Part shown: piece by piece, positions 43,400 to 51,774 of the stretch
Layout of the letters: each line of letters begins with the position of its first letter
Position numbering within the stretch: the stretch's first letter is position 1
Assembly (NCBI GenBank): GCA_900771805.1
Contig: CAAGPL010000032.1
Location: forward strand, 62,001-126,000
Direction: 5' to 3'
From: Bacilli bacterium
GTDB taxonomy: Bacteria; Bacillota_I; Bacilli_A; RF39; UBA660
Length of the DNA stretch: 64,000 bases
The notes under the pieces: model-generated
What the model was told of the DNA's origin: nothing
Database searches by the model: none
The model's input: the letters and a program-made list of their open reading frames with translations, nothing else
Position numbers and translations under genes: made by a program

Positions 43400-45433
43400 T
43401 TATTTATAAATTTCAAAGAAAATATTACAAATTCTTGATACAATTCTTTTATTTATGTTAGAAGTATATGTATAATTACCATTTTTATAGCTTACATGAG
43501 GTGAAATAGATACTATACTCATTTTAGCATCATCATAAGGAGCATACCCAATAAATGATTTACTATATGTTTCAGTATCAACTACTCCATCATTATTAGA
43601 ATCATAAAAACTTTCAGATGTTCCAGTTTTTCCTGCTGGATTTAAAATATCTCCCATATATCCTCTTCCTAAAGAACCTTGCATAACACTTTTTAAACCC
43701 TCTTTTACACGTTCAAAATATTTTTTATCTATTGTAGAATTATTTAAAAGTTTTCGTTCATATTTTGTTTTAATAGGACCTAAATCATTCGTTTTTGTAC
43801 TATATCTTATTTCATTTACTAAATTAAGTTTATATCTTTCACCAGAGTTTATTAAAGTATTTAAGTAACTTGCAAGTTGCATAACAGAATATGTATCATA
43901 TTGACCAATAGAATAATTTAAAAGAAGCCCAATATTAGAATTTTTACCCTTATAACCTTCCGTTTCAAATGGAAGATCAATACCAGATTTAACACCTAAA
44001 CCAAGTTCTTTAAAAACTTCTCTATAAGTATTTATAGCACTATCATCTACTTTAACTGGCATATTATAATAATAATTTATACCTGCTATTTTAAGTGCTA
44101 ACTGAAACTGATAAGAATTAGAAGAATAAGTTAAAGCACTTATATCATTTAAAGTTCCTAAAGAATTACTCCATGAACATTTTTTTGGTGTATTTTTAAA
44201 CTTTATACACTTATCATAAAAAGCATCACCAATATTAAGCATTCCTGTTTTATAACCTGTTAACATTGAAGCTCCTTTAACTATAGAACCCGGAGTATCA
44301 CTTCCAGTTAATAAATTAGTTGTATAATCACTTATTTTATATCCACTACTCGTATTTATTATTTGTTTAGATGCCATAGCAAGTATTTCACCTGTTTTAG
44401 GATTAGTTATAATAACAGATGTATGATCAAAAAACTTTGTATTTGGTTCATTTTTAGCTTTTAATAATTCCTCTTTTATAATGTTTTCCAATTCTTTTTG
44501 TAAGTTAATATCTATAGATAATACTATATCATTACCTTTAGAACCTTCTTTAATTAACTTTTTCTTACCATTTTTAATATTATAATAATCCTTTTTACCA
44601 CGCATTTCATCTTCATATTGTAATTCTAAATAACTAAGACCAACTCTATCATTTAATTTATATCCCTCGTTTAAATATGATGCTCTATTTTCTTTTGGAA
44701 TACCATTTTTGCTAGTTGATACATTCCCTAAAATTTGTCTTAAAGTATCTCCATAAGGATATACTCTTTTCCAAGAAGTTGAGATATTAACACCTTTTAA
44801 TTTATTTAAATTTTGAGCAACATAAGCATACTCCATACTACTTGCATCATCTTTAATTGTTTTTGAATCATAATAATAACCATTATTCATAAGATAATAA
44901 ATATATGCTGCTTTTCTATCTAATTCATTAAACTTACTTAATTCATTACTTGTTACCCTATCTATTTTCAGTTTTTCTATCTTTCTTGCTTTTATTTTTC
45001 TTCTTTCATATAATTCTTTTTCTTTTTTAGTTATCTTTTTACTTCCTTCTTTAGGATTTTTTATAAGCCAAAATTTTTTTAAATCATATAATTTCAAATT
45101 TTCATAGTCTAAACTTAAATTTTTAGCAAGTTCATAACTTATTTTTATTTCATCATTTAAAGTTGTTTTACTATCTTTTTTATAGATTATAAGATTAGTT
45201 CCAACATTATCTACGATTACATTATAATTTCTATCTAATATCCTTCCCCTTGGCATAGATGGACCATATACTTTTTTAATAGATAAATTATTTAGATTTT
45301 TTATTGAAGCTTTTGTATTAAATAATTGCAAATAACTCATTCTAATAATTATTATAAAAAAACAAACTATTATAAATAGAAGAAAAAACAAAGTTCTATT
45401 CTTAAATATAACATTAATATTTTTATTTTTCAT
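43400..45433 (-). CDS. Class B penicillin-binding protein
   Basis: 677 residues: N-terminal membrane helix (FFLLFIIVCFFIIII), a dimerisation domain with MPRGRILDRNYNVIVDN, a Lys/Glu-rich insert (130-165), and the transpeptidase domain with SxxK in TPGSIVKGAS, SxN in YSSNSYQFQ and KTG in PAGKTGTSES. It cross-links peptidoglycan with a RodA/FtsW-type partner. There are no PASTA domains. It could be PBP2/MrdA for elongation, FtsI, or a SpoVD-like spore-cortex enzyme; a sigma-E-like sequence upstream favours the last only weakly. Confidence 0.88.
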   Translation of the reverse strand: MKNKNINVIFKNRTLFFLLFIIVCFFIIIIRMSYLQLFNTKASIKNLNNLSIKKVYGPSMPRGRILDRNYNVIVDNVGTNLIIYKKDSKTTLNDEIKISYELAKNLSLDYENLKLYDLKKFWLIKNPKEGSKKITKKEKELYERRKIKARKIEKLKIDRVTSNELSKFNELDRKAAYIYYLMNNGYYYDSKTIKDDASSMEYAYVAQNLNKLKGVNISTSWKRVYPYGDTLRQILGNVSTSKNGIPKENRASYLNEGYKLNDRVGLSYLELQYEDEMRGKKDYYNIKNGKKKLIKEGSKGNDIVLSIDINLQKELENIIKEELLKAKNEPNTKFFDHTSVIITNPKTGEILAMASKQIINTSSGYKISDYTTNLLTGSDTPGSIVKGASMLTGYKTGMLNIGDAFYDKCIKFKNTPKKCSWSNSLGTLNDISALTYSSNSYQFQLALKIAGINYYYNMPVKVDDSAINTYREVFKELGLGVKSGIDLPFETEGYKGKNSNIGLLLNYSIGQYDTYSVMQLASYLNTLINSGERYKLNLVNEIRYSTKTNDLGPIKTKYERKLLNNSTIDKKYFERVKEGLKSVMQGSLGRGYMGDILNPAGKTGTSESFYDSNNDGVVDTETYSKSFIGYAPYDDAKMSIVSISPHVSYKNGNYTYTSNINKRIVSRICNIFFEIYK

Positions 45434-45447
45434 ATTTTTCTCCCTTA

Positions 45448-45476
45448 GTATATTATGTTAACCTTATGCATATAAT
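45448..45476 (+). promoter_or_regulatory. Sigma-E-like promoter in a near-palindromic divergent region
   Basis: GTATATT (45448-45454), 14 bases, CATATAAT (45469-45476), close to the sigma-E pattern KMATATT-N14-CATACAMT, reading toward the DUF2624-like gene. The embedded TATAAT has no fitting sigma-A -35. The opposite strand reads GTATATT, 16 bases, CATAATAT toward the PBP gene. Confidence 0.35.
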
Positions 45477-45495
45477 ATACGGGAGTTGATATATA

Positions 45496-45750
45496 ATGTA
45501 TGAAATTTTAATAAAAGAGTATTTAAAAAGATTATCTCTAAAAGATATTAATGATTTTGCAAATAAAAATAAAATGCCACTTTTACCTTCAGAGGATAAA
45601 ATAATATATGATTTTATTATAAAAAACTGGAAAGAAGTATATTATAAAAATGATATTAATGTATTTAATGAATTAAAAGAAAAATTAAGTGAAAATACAT
45701 ATTCAAATATTTTAATTTTATATAAAGAATTAAAGAATAAAATAAAATAA
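45496..45750 (+). CDS. DUF2624-like small protein
   Basis: 84 residues, helical, no membrane segment. It starts MYEILIKEYLKRLSLKDINDFANKNKMPLLPSEDKIIYDFI, which has the spacing of the YqfT/DUF2624 family (helix, L-T/S-x-x-D/E-L-x-x-F/Y-A, then a short hairpin). Function is unknown. ATG is preceded by GGGAGTTGATATATA. It is followed after 53 bases by tmcAL on the same strand. Confidence 0.6.
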   Translation: MYEILIKEYLKRLSLKDINDFANKNKMPLLPSEDKIIYDFIIKNWKEVYYKNDINVFNELKEKLSENTYSNILILYKELKNKIK

Positions 45751-45803
45751 TTAAACTATCTCTAAAAAATATGATATTATATTTAAAACGAGGTGAAAAT
45801 ATA

Positions 45804-46925
45804 ATGGAAAAAGTAGGAATAATTGCAGAATATAATCCATTTCACAATGGCCATTTATATCATTTAAATAAAGTTAAAAATATGTTCCCAAATAGCTATT
45901 TAATTCTCGTTTTAATAGGAAATTTTACTCAAAGAGCTGATATATCAATTATAAATAAATGGGATAAAACTAAAATAGCATTAGAATATGGTTTTGATTT
46001 AGTAGTAGAATTACCATATAATATTGCAACATCATCTGCTAGTATATATGCTCTAGGTGCAATAAAAATATTAAACGAATTAAATTGTGATTACTTAGTA
46101 TTTGGATCTGAAACAAATGATATAGAAAAATTTAAAGAAATAGCTATTAAAACAAATGAAAATAAAAGCTACCAGGATAAAATAAAATATTTCTTAGATA
46201 AAGGATTTAATTATCCAAAATCATGTTCATTAGCTTTAGAACACTTATTTAAAGATAAAATAGATAAGCCAAATGATGTTTTAGCATTAGAATATGTAAG
46301 AAGTATAATTAATTTAAAAAGCAAAATTAAACCAATTAGCATAAAAAGAACAACTAATTATAATGATACAAATATAAATGATAAAATAACAAGTGCAAGT
46401 TCTATAAGAAAGAATATAAATAATAAAGAATTAATAATTAATACGTTACCAAAAAAATCTTATGATTTAATAGAAAATATAAATTATGATGATTTTTTTA
46501 AGTATTTAAAATATGAAATATTAACTAATGATAATTTAAATGATATTTTAGATGTTGATGAAGGAATAGAAAATAAGATAAAGAAAGAAATTTTAAGCGT
46601 AGATAAATTAGAAGATTTAATATTAAAAGTTAAGTCAAAAAGATATTCTTATAACAGAATAAAAAGAATGTTGCTTCATATACTAACAAAAACTAAAAAA
46701 GACTATGATAAAGAAGTTAGATATATAAGAGTTCTTGGTATGAATTTAAATGGTATGAAAATACTAAAGGAAGCTAAAAAAAATAGTAGCTTACAAATAG
46801 TTACAAAATTTAAAAAAGAATATTATAAATTATTTGAAGATGATATAAAAGCAAGTAAATTATATTCATTATTAACAAAATATGATATTAAAAAAGATTT
46901 TTCTATGCCAATAATAAAGGACTAA
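45804..46925 (+). CDS. tmcAL: tRNA(Met) cytidine acetate ligase
   Basis: 373 residues, YlbM/TmcAL family. The nucleotidyltransferase-like start is GIIAEYNPFHNGHLYHLN (HxGH), LIGNFTQRADISIINKWDKTKIAL and VELPYNIATSSASIYALGAI follow; SSIRKNIN marks the KMSKS-like region. It makes ac4C34 in elongator tRNA-Met from acetate and ATP. I start at MEKVGII behind ACGAGGTGAAAATATA; the longer frame begins upstream of it. Confidence 0.94.
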   Translation: MEKVGIIAEYNPFHNGHLYHLNKVKNMFPNSYLILVLIGNFTQRADISIINKWDKTKIALEYGFDLVVELPYNIATSSASIYALGAIKILNELNCDYLVFGSETNDIEKFKEIAIKTNENKSYQDKIKYFLDKGFNYPKSCSLALEHLFKDKIDKPNDVLALEYVRSIINLKSKIKPISIKRTTNYNDTNINDKITSASSIRKNINNKELIINTLPKKSYDLIENINYDDFFKYLKYEILTNDNLNDILDVDEGIENKIKKEILSVDKLEDLILKVKSKRYSYNRIKRMLLHILTKTKKDYDKEVRYIRVLGMNLNGMKILKEAKKNSSLQIVTKFKKEYYKLFEDDIKASKLYSLLTKYDIKKDFSMPIIKD

Positions 46926-46943
46926 TCAGTAGATTAGTCTTTT
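46918..46943. terminator. Bidirectional terminator, tmcAL and spoVAE
   Basis: GACTAATC / GATTAGTC around AGTA, with AAAGG and CTTTT sides; it covers the ends of both converging genes. Confidence 0.75.
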
Positions 46944-47284
46944 GCTTTAAATAAAAGAGTAAATATAAAACCAAATACAATCGCTGCAACAATGCCAGAT
47001 GATGTTAAACTAAACATACCACCAAGTAATCCTAATAATCCTTTTTTTGAAGCAGCTAAAAGTGCACCATGAATAAGTGAATGACCAAAGCTAGTTATTG
47101 GAACAAGACATCCTGCTCCAAACCATTTTATAAACTTATCATATAGACCAAATGAGTCTAAGAACGCACCTAAAATGACAAACATGCTAGTTACATGTCC
47201 AGGAGTTAGTCTAGTATTATCTAAAATTATTTGTCCTATAAGACAAACAAACCCACAGAATAAAAATGAATATAAAAAGATCAT
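46934..47284 (-). CDS. spoVAE: Stage V sporulation protein AE (SpoVAEB type)
   Basis: 116 residues, three or four membrane helices. It carries TPGHVTSMFVILGAFLDSFGLYDKFIKWFGAGCLVPITSFGHSLIHGA, the SpoVAE pattern. With SpoVAC and SpoVAD it makes the channel complex that moves dipicolinic acid into the spore and out at germination. ATG overlaps the spoVAD stop by 4 bases. Confidence 0.94.
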   Translation of the reverse strand: MIFLYSFLFCGFVCLIGQIILDNTRLTPGHVTSMFVILGAFLDSFGLYDKFIKWFGAGCLVPITSFGHSLIHGALLAASKKGLLGLLGGMFSLTSSGIVAAIVFGFIFTLLFKAKD

Positions 47285-48276
47285 TTAATCACCTCCAAAA
47301 CTACAGCATGAGATATTGATGGAATTGACAATTTCTGATTATTCATAGAAGGAGACATTAAAGCTCCCGTTGCAACTATTAATACTTTATTTAACTCATT
47401 ATTTTTCATTTTATTTATTATTTCTGTATAGAAAACAAGAGCAAGACATGCTGGGCCACTTCCTCCAGCATTAACTTTTTTCTGATTATTTCTATCATAT
47501 ATCATAGTTGCTGCATCGTTATATTTATCTTTTAAATCTATATTATATACCTCTAGCATAAATTTACGTAATATCTCTTTTCCATAAACTCCTAAATCAC
47601 CAGTTAAAATAAGGTCATAATCACTAACACTTGTTTTAGTATTTGTTAAATGTTCAAATATTACTCTAGCAGCAGAAGGTGCCATAACAGAACCCATATC
47701 ATAAACATCCGTAACACCAAAATCAGTTGTTGTTCCAATGGATGCTGATGTAATTTTAATATTAGTTTTTTCTTTTGTTAATAAACTGCTTGCAGCTCCT
47801 GTTACAGTAAATGTTGATCTTTTAGGTTTAGGGCATCCATATTCTACTGGATTTCTAAATTGTCTTTCTGCAGTCATATTATGACAAGATACATTACACA
47901 TAACATTATTTATATTTTTATTTTGTAAAAGACTTGCAGCTAAAATAAACTCTTCACAAACTGATGCACATGCATTATAAACACCCATAAAAGGTCTGTT
48001 AAATAAAACAGATGAATATGCACTTGGTGTTATTTGATTAAGTAAATCTGCACCTAATATTATATCTATATCATTCATTTTCATATTTGACTTTTTAAGT
48101 AATAAATTAACACTATCTGTAATCATTTTTATTTCAGCCTTTTCAAAAGTTTTCTCTCCTAAATAATAGTCATCATAAACTTTATCATAAAGTTTTCCAA
48201 AATTTCCTTTTTTTTCATCTAGTCCAGCAACTGTAGATGCTTCTTTTAAATAAATATTATTAAAATTTATAGTCAT
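47281..48276 (-). CDS. spoVAD: Stage V sporulation protein AD
   Basis: 331 residues, a thiolase-fold protein without catalytic function in known cases. Signatures: VYNACASVCEEFILAASLL, CNVSCHNMTAERQFRNPVEYGCPKP, SIGTTTDFGVTDVYDMGSVMAPSAA and VNAGGSGPACLALVFY. It binds dipicolinic acid at the inner spore membrane. It starts behind GGAGGTTAATT, 2 bases after spoVAC. Confidence 0.96.
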   Translation of the reverse strand: MTINFNNIYLKEASTVAGLDEKKGNFGKLYDKVYDDYYLGEKTFEKAEIKMITDSVNLLLKKSNMKMNDIDIILGADLLNQITPSAYSSVLFNRPFMGVYNACASVCEEFILAASLLQNKNINNVMCNVSCHNMTAERQFRNPVEYGCPKPKRSTFTVTGAASSLLTKEKTNIKITSASIGTTTDFGVTDVYDMGSVMAPSAARVIFEHLTNTKTSVSDYDLILTGDLGVYGKEILRKFMLEVYNIDLKDKYNDAATMIYDRNNQKKVNAGGSGPACLALVFYTEIINKMKNNELNKVLIVATGALMSPSMNNQKLSIPSISHAVVLEVIK

Positions 48277-48278
48277 AA

Positions 48279-48719
48279 TTAACCTCCAAAAAATAAATAT
48301 CTAATAGTTCCAAAAACATATGCAGAAAACACTCCATATAATATTACACTTCCTGTTAATTTAAATGCATTTGAACCAATTCCAGTTACAAAGCCCTCAT
48401 TTTTATAATCAATCATACTTGATGTCATTGCATGTGCAAAACCAGTTATAGGAACTATTAACCCTGCTTTTGCTTTAGATACCAAATCATCAAAAAAACC
48501 TAATGCAGTACTAAGTGATGCTATAAATATTAACATTACAATCATTATTGATGTTGAATCTTTATGTGCTATATTAAAATTATTTTCTAAAATTGTTACT
48601 ATTATCTGACCTAATAAGCCAATAAAACCACCGGTTAAAAAAGCAACAATTCCATTTTTTACTTTATTTTCTTTTGGAATTATTTTACTAGTTAATTTTT
48701 TATACTTTTCTTTATCCAT
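48279..48719 (-). CDS. spoVAC: Stage V sporulation protein AC
   Basis: 146 residues with about four helices: KNGIVAFLTGGFIGLLGQI, GFFDDLVSKAKAGLIVPITGFAHAMTSSMIDYKNEGFVTGIGSNAFKLTGSVILYGV. SpoVAC behaves as a mechanosensitive channel for dipicolinic acid release. I start at MDKEKYKK behind GGTGATAAAA; earlier in-frame starts overlap that site. Only 22 bases separate it from the sigF terminator. Confidence 0.95.
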   Translation of the reverse strand: MDKEKYKKLTSKIIPKENKVKNGIVAFLTGGFIGLLGQIIVTILENNFNIAHKDSTSIMIVMLIFIASLSTALGFFDDLVSKAKAGLIVPITGFAHAMTSSMIDYKNEGFVTGIGSNAFKLTGSVILYGVFSAYVFGTIRYLFFGG

Positions 48720-48740
48720 TTTTATCACCATTTTTAATAT

Positions 48741-48772
48741 GAAAAAAAGTTTGATATTTTATACCAAACTTT
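48741..48772 (-). terminator. Terminator between sigF and spoVAC
   Basis: AAAGTTTG / CAAACTTT stem with seven U on the minus strand. It separates the early spoIIA unit from the late spoVA genes. Confidence 0.75.
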
Positions 48773-48775
48773 TAA

Positions 48776-49450
48776 CTAAGATACCATTTTTCTTTTCATT
48801 TTTTTTAAAACCTTTTTTTCTAATCTAGAAACATATACCTGATTAACACCCATTAATTTTGCAACATCCTTTTGTGTTAAATCTTTATAATATCTATTTA
48901 TTACAAGTTCTTTTTCATCTAAACTCAAGTAAGAAAAAGCTTCTTTTAAATCTAAAAGCGTATCATTACTTATTCTTTCTTCATTTGAAATCTTATCAAG
49001 TAAAGTTAATTCTTTTCCATCAGAATTTATTTTTTCATCTAAACTTTTAGCTTTATCACAAATAATAAGAGCATTTATTACTTTTTCCTTTTGAATATTA
49101 AGCATTAAAGAAATATCATCTAAAGATGGTTCATAACCTCTTACTTTTAGATGCTTTTCTTTATATTCTTTTATTTTTCTACCCAGTCTTATTAAATCTC
49201 TACTTAACTTTATAGCTTTATTTTCTCTAACATAATTACTAACTTCACCTACAATATAAGAAAATGCATAAGTAGAAAATTTAACTTCTTTTGTTTCATC
49301 GTAATTTTTATATGCTTTTATAAGCCCTATTACTCCTACTTGATATAAATCTTCCATGTCTGTATAACCTTGATATTTAGAACAAACATAATGAACTAAA
49401 TTACTATTTTCTAAAATTATATTATCCAAACTATATACATTATTCTGCAT
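48776..49450 (-). CDS. sigF: RNA polymerase sporulation sigma factor F
   Basis: 224 residues. Region 2: LVHYVCSKYQGYTDMEDLYQVGVIGLIKAYKNYDETKEVKFSTYAFSYIVGEVSNYVRE; region 4: INRYYKDLTQKDVAKLMGVNQVYVSRLEKKVLKKMK. Early forespore sigma factor. It is about 30 residues shorter than B. subtilis sigma-F, mainly at the N-terminus. It starts 2 bases after spoIIAA; spoIIAB, its anti-sigma kinase, is missing from between them. The late-gene activator sigG is at 11.7 kb. Confidence 0.9.
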   Translation of the reverse strand: MQNNVYSLDNIILENSNLVHYVCSKYQGYTDMEDLYQVGVIGLIKAYKNYDETKEVKFSTYAFSYIVGEVSNYVRENKAIKLSRDLIRLGRKIKEYKEKHLKVRGYEPSLDDISLMLNIQKEKVINALIICDKAKSLDEKINSDGKELTLLDKISNEERISNDTLLDLKEAFSYLSLDEKELVINRYYKDLTQKDVAKLMGVNQVYVSRLEKKVLKKMKRKMVS

Positions 49451-49452
49451 TG

Positions 49453-49770
49453 TTATATCACAACCCTTTCAAAAACATTAAGCTCATTTTCTAAATTAAC
49501 AAGTGTTTTTAATTCTTTTATCTCACCTCCAAACAAAAAAAATTCACCACTAGTTTTTTTTAATATTTTTCTTAAACTTTTTATCTCTTTTATTCCACTT
49601 TCTTTAATCTCTCTTAAATTACTAATATTTAATACAACATATTTAATTCCAGACTTTATAATCACCTCCTTAACTTCCTTTTCAAATGTATCAACTGTAT
49701 CTTTATTTAAAATTCCATATAATCTAACAAATAAAACTCCTTTTCTAAATTCCATTAATACTTTTAGCAA
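49453..49770 (-). CDS. spoIIAA: Anti-sigma-F factor antagonist SpoIIAA
   Basis: 105 residues, STAS domain: GVLFVRLYGILNKDTVDTFEKEV, then GIKYVVLNISNLREIKESGIKEIKSL, where the Ser before Gly in KESG lines up with the phosphorylated Ser of DSSG in B. subtilis. In the known switch, dephosphorylated SpoIIAA frees sigma-F from SpoIIAB. TTG at 49768-49770 follows AAGGAGGAATTAAG; the longer ATG frame includes this site. Confidence 0.82.
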   Translation of the reverse strand: MLKVLMEFRKGVLFVRLYGILNKDTVDTFEKEVKEVIIKSGIKYVVLNISNLREIKESGIKEIKSLRKILKKTSGEFFLFGGEIKELKTLVNLENELNVFERVVI

Positions 49771-49825
49771 CTTAATTCCTCCTTGCAATTCCATTTAATC
49801 ACTAATAAAAATTAAAAAAAAGAGT

Positions 49826-49832
49826 TTCGACA
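49826..49832 (-). promoter_or_regulatory. Perfect Spo0A-box match upstream of spoIIAA
   Basis: TGTCGAA on the minus strand, 56 bases upstream of the spoIIAA start. In B. subtilis Spo0A-phosphate activates the spoIIA operon through such boxes. It lies in the only gap ahead of the operon. Confidence 0.55.
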
Positions 49833-49847
49833 TAAGCTTACAAAAAT

Positions 49848-49879
49848 AAAAAAAATTCACAAACCTTTATGTGAATTTA
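49848..49879 (-). terminator. gpsA terminator
   Basis: AAATTCAC / GTGAATTT stem and a long U-run on the minus strand. Confidence 0.8.
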
Positions 49880-50854
49880 TTAATCTTTTTCTTTTAAAAA
49901 TTGTATTAAATTTTCCTTTTTTTCATAACCAAATACTATATCATATATTAAATTTATAAATGGCATTTTAACTCTTTTTTGTTTTATTAATCCATATATT
50001 GATTTTAATGTATAAACACCTTCTACAGTGTTATTTTTTAAATAATTTTCTAATTCTTCTTTATCCTTTGAACTACCCAAAAGCATTCCATATGTATAAT
50101 TACGAGACTGATTTGATGTACAAGTAAGCAATATATCACCAAATCCTGCAAACGACATAATAGTTTTTTCATTACCACCTAATTTTTTTATTAATTTTCT
50201 AGTATCGTTTATACTTTCAGTTAAAAACATTGCTTTAGTTGAATTACAAACACCCATACCATCTAAAATACCAGCTGTAAGAGCTATTATATTTTTTAAA
50301 GTACCACAAAGTTCTACTCCTAAAAAATCATTTGTAGATCTTATTTTAAGAGTATCAGATGCTAATGCTTTAATTACTACATCTTTAGTTGTTTTATTAG
50401 TTGTAGCAAGTGAAAGACCTATTAACTCATCTTTTGCCATATCACTTGCAAAAGAAGGTCCTGATATTGTACATAGTTTTCTTGTTTTTAATTTAGTTTT
50501 TACTATATAACTTGCAAAATTATTAGTATCATTTTCAATACCTTTAGATGCTATTACAATATGCTTATCTTTTATATATGGTTTTATCTTTTCACAAACA
50601 GAAGATAAATATTTAGTTGCAACTGCTAAAACAACTATATTACTTCCTTCTAAAGCTTTTTTTATATCACAAGTATAAATAAAATTACTTGGCATTTTAA
50701 CATTCTTAAGTGCTTTTTCATTCATTTTTGTCTTATTTAATACATCTATTTCTTCTTTTACAAAAGAACAAATAATTATTTTATTTTTATTTTTATTAAA
50801 TCTAAGTGCTAAAGAAAGAGCATAAGCTCCTGCACCAATTATAGTTATATTCAT
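49880..50854 (-). CDS. gpsA: Glycerol-3-phosphate dehydrogenase [NAD(P)+]
   Basis: 324 residues. NAD(P)-binding start MNITIIGAGAYALSLALRF, with GAGAYA for the common GAGSWG; then VVLAVATKYL, SKGIE, CTISGPSFASDMA, catalytic Lys in GTLKNIIALTAGILDGM and the AGFGDILLTCTSNQSRNYTYG signature. It reduces DHAP to sn-glycerol-3-phosphate for phospholipid synthesis. It follows truB by 15 bases. Confidence 0.94.
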   Translation of the reverse strand: MNITIIGAGAYALSLALRFNKNKNKIIICSFVKEEIDVLNKTKMNEKALKNVKMPSNFIYTCDIKKALEGSNIVVLAVATKYLSSVCEKIKPYIKDKHIVIASKGIENDTNNFASYIVKTKLKTRKLCTISGPSFASDMAKDELIGLSLATTNKTTKDVVIKALASDTLKIRSTNDFLGVELCGTLKNIIALTAGILDGMGVCNSTKAMFLTESINDTRKLIKKLGGNEKTIMSFAGFGDILLTCTSNQSRNYTYGMLLGSSKDKEELENYLKNNTVEGVYTLKSIYGLIKQKRVKMPFINLIYDIVFGYEKKENLIQFLKEKD

Positions 50855-50869
50855 ATTAATTTCCTTTCA

Positions 50870-51718
50870 TTAAAACATTTTATATGGTTTCATCTTTGTT
50901 TTATCTTTATCATATTCTTTATATATTGCAATAACTTCATTTTTATATATAAATTTAACTGTTTTACTATTATAAATATTTTCTATAATACTTCCATTTT
51001 TTATTTTATTATAAAAAGCATCATCTACATAAATACATTTATCATCCTTTAAAATATCAGTAATAGATAGCAATTTATAATTATTATTTTCTATATCATC
51101 TAAACTTATAGCATCTTTAATATCAAAATTACCTTGTTTTATTCTTTTTAAACCACTCATTACACCAATTATTCCTAATTTATCATTAATATCCTTAATT
51201 AAACTTCTAATATAAGTCCCTTTAGATACCAAAACTCTAAATTTATATGAATCTTTAGTTACATCTAATAATTTAATATCTTTTATAGTAACACTTCTTT
51301 TAGGCAAAATAACATTTTTCCCGCTTCTCGCATACTCATATAATCTTTTTCCTTTTACTTTAACTGCAGAATAAATAGGAACTTCCTGATTATATGTTCC
51401 AATAAAAGAATTTAACGTATCACTAAGTTCTTTTTTATTTAATGTTACATCACATTTTTTTATAATGTTACCTTCTATATCTAAAGTATCAGTTAATATT
51501 CCAAGTTTAACTGTAGCTTCATATTTTTTATCTTTATCTGTTATTACATCCACTAATTTAGTTGCCTTACCTATACACAAAACAAGAACTCCCGTTGCAA
51601 TAGGATCTAGCGTGCCAGTATGTCCTACTTTTTTTGTATTTAAAACCTTACATACTCTATTTACAACATCACGGCTTGTTAAATTAATAGGTTTATTTAC
51701 TATTATTACACCATTCAA
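50870..51718 (-). CDS. truB: tRNA pseudouridine-55 synthase TruB
   Basis: 282 residues. Starts NGVIIVNKPINLTSRDVVNRV, catalytic Asp in GHTGTLDPIATGVLVLCIGKATKL, YEATVKLGILTDTLDIEG and VLVSKGTYIRSLIKDI; C-terminal PUA-like part. Modifies U55 of the T-loop. TTG start behind AGGTGATAATT. It is not in the infB-rbfA operon as in B. subtilis: two unrelated genes lie between, and RibF and RpsO do not follow. Confidence 0.94.
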   Translation of the reverse strand: MNGVIIVNKPINLTSRDVVNRVCKVLNTKKVGHTGTLDPIATGVLVLCIGKATKLVDVITDKDKKYEATVKLGILTDTLDIEGNIIKKCDVTLNKKELSDTLNSFIGTYNQEVPIYSAVKVKGKRLYEYARSGKNVILPKRSVTIKDIKLLDVTKDSYKFRVLVSKGTYIRSLIKDINDKLGIIGVMSGLKRIKQGNFDIKDAISLDDIENNNYKLLSITDILKDDKCIYVDDAFYNKIKNGSIIENIYNSKTVKFIYKNEVIAIYKEYDKDKTKMKPYKMF

Positions 51719-51744
51719 AATTATCACCTAATTATATTTTAACA

Positions 51745-51774
51745 TAAAAAAAAGGAAAGTTTTTACTTTCCTTT
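51745..51774 (-). terminator. Terminator of the coiled-coil protein gene
   Basis: AAAGGAAAGT / ACTTTCCTTT ten-pair stem around TTTT, followed by U-run on the minus strand. Confidence 0.82.
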
